Shown: positions 5,892 through 8,604 of the stretch, in pieces | Numbering within the stretch: the stretch's first letter is position 1 | How the letters are laid out: each line of letters starts with the position of its first letter | NCBI GenBank assembly: GCA_026645635.1 | Contig: JAPKMV010000110.1 | Span: 1 to 8,604 of the forward strand | DNA: 8,604 nucleotides | Direction: 5' to 3' | Source: Caldilineaceae bacterium | GTDB lineage: Bacteria > Chloroflexota > Anaerolineae > Caldilineales > Caldilineaceae | Made by a program: the position numbers and the translations under genes | The notes under the pieces: generated by a model | What the model was told of the DNA's origin: nothing | What the model saw: the letters and a program-made list of their open reading frames with translations, nothing else | Databases searched by the model: none

Positions 5892-6111
5892 CGATTACGA
5901 GCTGCGCGATGAGTACGATCTGAGCAAGATGACCATCGTTGCAAAGGGGCGTTTTGCACCTGGACGGCGCATCGGCAACAATGTGGTGGTGCTTGCCCCA
6001 GATGTTGCCCAGGCATTTCCAACTGACGACGCAGTCAACGAAGCGCTCCGACTTGTCCTGCAGATTGCGCGCGTCCCCGTCAAGCGTCCTGAGCCAGTTA
6101 TGGGTGATTGA
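5869..6111 (+). CDS. BrnA-like antitoxin of the BrnT pair
   Basis: An 80-residue acidic-then-basic protein encoded directly after the toxin, with its ATG 23 nt inside the toxin gene and a good ribosome site (5854-5860). The N-terminal part (ELRDEYDLSKM, 11-21) is acidic and likely the toxin-wrapping segment. The C-terminal part, NNVVVLAPDVAQAF then DAVNEALRLVLQIA (38-67), matches the beta-strand/helix/helix pattern of ribbon-helix-helix antitoxins such as BrnA, where the strand binds DNA and NxALR lies in the second helix. It differs from canonical BrnA in having a short interhelix loop and a Gly/Arg stretch KGRFAPGRRIG (26-36). The antitoxin role comes mainly from position; the fold assignment is pattern-based. 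It probably represses the operon through the palindrome at 5499-5517. Confidence 0.75.
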   Translation: MPNQPNPDDYELRDEYDLSKMTIVAKGRFAPGRRIGNNVVVLAPDVAQAFPTDDAVNEALRLVLQIARVPVKRPEPVMGD

Positions 6112-6158
6112 TAGAGACGCCAATTTCTTGAGCAGAACTGACCAGACTGAGTCTCCTC

Positions 6159-7094
6159 CTACAACGAAATCCCTAACAGACCCCGCGTAATCTGAAAGTC
6201 AATGTTGCCCTGGCTGAACCCCTTCGGCGCGTATTCGTGCGCGGCCAGCGCAGCGATGCGCGCCAGGATTTCGTCCGGCCAGCCGGCCTCATCGCCCGCC
6301 AGCACGATGTCCAGGTCGCTCGCCACTTCTGGCGGGCAGTCGTCCGCCGCCGCGATCTGCAGCACCGGCGTCAGCGGGTGCCCCTGGATCGGGTGTGCGC
6401 CGGTGTAGGCGAGGATCACGTCCACGCCGCCCGCGCCCAGTCCGGTGAGCGCCTCCACCGGGTGGTCGGTGGGCATGGCCATGAGGTGGCAGCCGGCGGC
6501 TGTGGGGCGCTGTGCATAAGCCAGCGTCGGTGCGGCAGGCGGTGCCAGGAAGGCGGCTTCGATGAACGCAGGCGTGTGCAACAGATGGCCCGCCTCGCTC
6601 ACGATCACCACGCCGCCCGCGTTTGCAACGGCGCAGGTCAGTTCGGCCAGGGCGCGAGCCGCGGCGGGGGATGGCGGCGCCGTGGCGATCAGTCCGATGC
6701 GCAGCGCGTCCAGCCCTGCGGGGCAAGCGGGCTGCGGCGCGGCGGCCGCCGCCTGCGCCGTGAACCAGTGCTCGATCTTCGCCAGCACCGCCGCGATGCC
6801 GCCGTCCAACTGCACGCTGGCCCAGCCGAACTCGTCCAGGTCATAGCCCAGTTTGCCCAGCCGCCGGCGCATGAAATCGTTGTGCGTCACCTCGCAGCCG
6901 TGCTCCAGCAGCAGGCAGCGGCGCACCGCGGGATGCGTGGCATAGCCCAGCAGCGTGGGCGCGGAGAGGCGGACTGCGTCGCCGGTGGCGTCGGTGCAGC
7001 CTTCCGTGTGGACCAGCGCCACGTAGCGGGACACGAAACCGGGCACGCCGGTGCCGGCGCGCCACCCCCCAATCTCCAATCTCCAATCTCCCAA
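6159..7094 (-). CDS. UxaA-family protein, C-terminal module, out of frame with the upstream module
   Basis: This frame encodes the second half of a long UxaA-type (altronate/galactarate dehydratase-like) protein. From the TTG at 7094 it is 311 residues; the first ~17 are repeat-derived and the start is nominal. It carries [15 protein letters not shown] (25-39) and [13 protein letters not shown] (61-73), the two Cys motifs that match HTYGC and GLGCE of E. coli UxaA. It ends [13 protein letters not shown], a plausible family C-terminus, and stops 47 bp from the convergent antitoxin gene. The family's preceding element (RNxxxILPT-like, about 40-50 residues before the HTxGC motif) is missing here. 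A TAG in this frame at 7107-7109, inside the repeat tract, blocks fusion to the upstream module. It is therefore either a damaged half of one gene, a separately translated gene with a poor start, or in frame only in some cells. Confidence 0.75.
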   Translation of the reverse strand: MGDWRLEIGGWRAGTGVPGFVSRYVALVHTEGCTDATGDAVRLSAPTLLGYATHPAVRRCLLLEHGCEVTHNDFMRRRLGKLGYDLDEFGWASVQLDGGIAAVLAKIEHWFTAQAAAAAPQPACPAGLDALRIGLIATAPPSPAAARALAELTCAVANAGGVVIVSEAGHLLHTPAFIEAAFLAPPAAPTLAYAQRPTAAGCHLMAMPTDHPVEALTGLGAGGVDVILAYTGAHPIQGHPLTPVLQIAAADDCPPEVASDLDIVLAGDEAGWPDEILARIAALAAHEYAPKGFSQGNIDFQITRGLLGISL

Positions 7095-8604
7095 TCTCCT
7101 AATCTCCTAATCTCCCCCTCTCCACCCTGCCGCCAATTCCGCCAAATCTGCACCTGCGCGTGACCTGCCCGCTCCCCCGCCGTGCGCCGCCCGCTGGCGA
7201 CCTCCAGCGTCAGGTCGAGCAGTTCGGCGCCGAGCGCGTCCATCGACTCGCCATCGAGATAGCGTCCGGCATTGACATCCATGTCCTGGGCGAGGAGCTT
7301 GAAGCGCGGCGTAGTGGTCACCACCTTGGCCGTGGGCACGAAGGGGAAGTTGGTCACCGAGCCGTTGCCCGTGGTGAAGAAGATCACGTTGCAGCCCGCG
7401 GCCACCTGCCCGGCGACGCTCTCCAGGTCCAGCCCTGGGCTGTCCATGAAGTAGAAGCCCGGTTCGTGCATGGGCGCGCTGTAGTTGATGGCGTAGTCGA
7501 GGCGCGTGGCCGGATGCTTCTTCATAGCCGCGCCGATGGACTTGAGGATGATGTTGTACAGCCCGCGGAACTTGTTGCCGTCGGACGGGTTGCCCTCGGC
7601 GGAGGCGCCGTGCGCGGCAGCGTAGGCGACGAAGCGGTCGCGGATCGCCAGATAGCGCTGCGCCGTGGCCAGGTCGCGCACCTTGTCCAGCATGTACGGC
7701 TCCGCGCCGATCAGTTCGGGCGTCTCGGCGATGTTGGCGCGGCCGCCGCGACGCACCACCGCCTCGCCCACCCAGCCGATGAGCGGGTTGGCGGAGATGC
7801 CGGAGAAGGCGTCGGAACCGCCGCACTGGAGAGCGATGTTCAGGTGCGCGATGGGTTCCGGCGTGCGCGGCGTAGCGTTGGCCTGGGGCAGCCACTCGCG
7901 CACGATGGCCGCAGCCTGGCGCAGCGACTCGCCAAAGCTGCCGTGCATGGTCATGAAGTGGTGGGGCACGTCGTCGAGCGGGTAGCCGTGGGCGCGCATG
8001 AAGTCGCGCAGCACCGCGTTGTTGATCGGCTCCCAGCCTACATCCACGGCCAGCACCGCGGCAATGTTGGCGTGGACCATGAAGCCGGCCAGGGTGCGCA
8101 GCACGTGCTCCCGGTTGTTGGCATCGGGCGCGGCGCCTTCGGTGTGCGCGGCCGCGACGATACCGTCCAGATTCGCATAGTCAAGCGCAGCGGGCGCCAG
8201 CTCATGCTCCAGCGCGCGCACGAACGCGCCTGTGTAGGAACTGGTCCCCAACAGCAGCACGAAGTTGCGGGTGCCGACGCCCCGCCGCGGGCCGCGCGCG
8301 TAGCCGAGAAAGGTGCGCCCATCGGCCACCGGTTCGGGCGGCGGCGCGGGGCGAAAGTGCGCGGCGTCCAGGCGGTAGTCGATGGCGCGATCGACGAAGT
8401 TGGCCGCGGCGGGCAGTTCGGCGGTGATGCTGCGCCCGCGCAGCGAGTGCAGCGTGCGCTCGTTGCAGACATACTCCCCCGGCGCGATGGGGCGGGTCGC
8501 CGCGCCGAAGGGCAGGCGCCACGAGAGGAGCAACTCGCCCGCAGCGATGGGCTGCACGGCGAAGCGGTGCCCCTCCAGCACCGTGTGTGAGAGCGGCGTG
8601 GCAG
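6887..8604 (-). CDS. UxaA-family dehydratase-like protein, N-terminal module (5' end outside window)
   Basis: Related to altronate dehydratase UxaA and galactarate dehydratase GarD, enzymes that remove water from sugar acids. The frame is still open at the right edge, so the start codon is beyond 8604. Counting residues from the GTG at 8581: an SAF-like domain (about 1-40, GHRFAVQPI and PFGAATRPI), a linker, then the UxaA core from [11 protein letters not shown] (97-107), [16 protein letters not shown] (251-266), [10 protein letters not shown] (331-340), [11 protein letters not shown] (373-383), [17 protein letters not shown] (401-417) and [13 protein letters not shown] (461-473). Two Cys of E. 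coli UxaA are replaced: HTEGA (Ala150) and VGWE (Trp183). True homology ends at QIWRNWRQ (~485), before the repeat tract at 7071-7116. The ~65 codons after the tract are the wrong frame of the next module, and the stop at 6887 is probably accidental. Substrate is unknown. Confidence 0.87.
   Translation of the reverse strand, partial: ATPLSHTVLEGHRFAVQPIAAGELLLSWRLPFGAATRPIAPGEYVCNERTLHSLRGRSITAELPAAANFVDRAIDYRLDAAHFRPAPPPEPVADGRTFLGYARGPRRGVGTRNFVLLLGTSSYTGAFVRALEHELAPAALDYANLDGIVAAAHTEGAAPDANNREHVLRTLAGFMVHANIAAVLAVDVGWEPINNAVLRDFMRAHGYPLDDVPHHFMTMHGSFGESLRQAAAIVREWLPQANATPRTPEPIAHLNIALQCGGSDAFSGISANPLIGWVGEAVVRRGGRANIAETPELIGAEPYMLDKVRDLATAQRYLAIRDRFVAYAAAHGASAEGNPSDGNKFRGLYNIILKSIGAAMKKHPATRLDYAINYSAPMHEPGFYFMDSPGLDLESVAGQVAAGCNVIFFTTGNGSVTNFPFVPTAKVVTTTPRFKLLAQDMDVNAGRYLDGESMDALGAELLDLTLEVASGRRTAGERAGHAQVQIWRNWRQGGEGEIRRLGDWEIGDWRLGGGAPAPACPVSCPATWRWSTRKAAPTPPATQSASPRPRCWAMPRIPRCAAACCWSTAAR
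7071..7116 (-). repeat. Tandem GGAGATT(A/G) tract inside the UxaA gene
   Basis: Six copies of GAGATT (minus strand) occur in a row, with spacings of 8, 8, 8, 7 and 7 nt in gene direction; the first units read GGAGATTA and the last GGAGATT. The unit matches one arm of the hairpin at 2884-2979, but no inverted partner is present here. Translated, it gives the low-complexity string [12 protein letters not shown]. It sits exactly at the switch of frame between the two UxaA modules. Confidence 0.85.

Noticed and set aside
6144..6154. AGACTGAGTCT symmetric sequence between the antitoxin and UxaA genes as a terminator
   Set aside because: The arms leave a one-base loop, which cannot fold as a hairpin, and no T-run follows. 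I see no other structure in this 47-bp gap.
7071..7116. CRISPR array
   Set aside because: The units are only 7-8 nt with no unique spacers and no cas genes; this is a simple tandem repeat.
7160..8590. A 476-codon plus-strand open frame opposite the UxaA gene
   Set aside because: High-GC antisense shadow; the product is Gly/Arg/His-rich without any recognisable domain, whereas the minus strand is clearly UxaA-like.

Overview
This 8.6 kb window is high-GC bacterial DNA carrying ordinary metabolic genes plus GATT-rich palindromic repeats between, and in one case inside, genes. Protein style, the long two-module UxaA protein and the short tandem hairpin repeats suggest a Chloroflexota (Anaerolineae/Caldilineae-like) genome. 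No taxonomic marker is present, so that is a weak inference.

Layout, left to right. Positions 1-320 (+) hold the 3' end of an NAD-dependent D-2-hydroxyacid dehydrogenase. Positions 321-758 hold a perfect 9-bp hairpin and a small hypothetical ORF (521-730, +) that ends against a second hairpin. Positions 759-3823 (-) are a complete four-gene polar amino-acid ABC transporter operon, in transcription order lipoprotein binding protein, permease, ATPase, permease. A long imperfect hairpin made of GATT repeats separates the binding protein from the other three genes. Positions 3824-4064 are a divergent intergenic region with a second long hairpin. Positions 4065-5459 (+) encode a GlcD-family FAD-dependent D-2-hydroxyacid dehydrogenase. 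Positions 5475-6111 (+) are a compact BrnT toxin/BrnA-like antitoxin operon with a good sigma70-type promoter, and a 19-bp palindrome covers its -10 box. Positions 6159-8604 (-) encode a long UxaA-family (altronate/galactarate dehydratase-like) protein whose 5' end lies outside the window. Its two modules are in different frames, and the break falls in a GGAGATTA-type repeat tract at 7071-7116.

Functional theme: a soluble NAD-linked hydroxyacid dehydrogenase, a flavin-linked D-hydroxyacid dehydrogenase and a sugar-acid dehydratase relative fit a hydroxy-acid/sugar-acid catabolic neighbourhood with an amino-acid importer next to it. They lie on both strands, so this is a neighbourhood and not one operon.

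I found no wholly new system. The points most worth checking are: the repeat tract that splits the UxaA gene, where loss of one 8-nt unit would restore a single open frame; the distribution of conserved cysteines between the two UxaA modules; the promoter/palindrome arrangement of the toxin-antitoxin operon; and the family of GATT hairpins.
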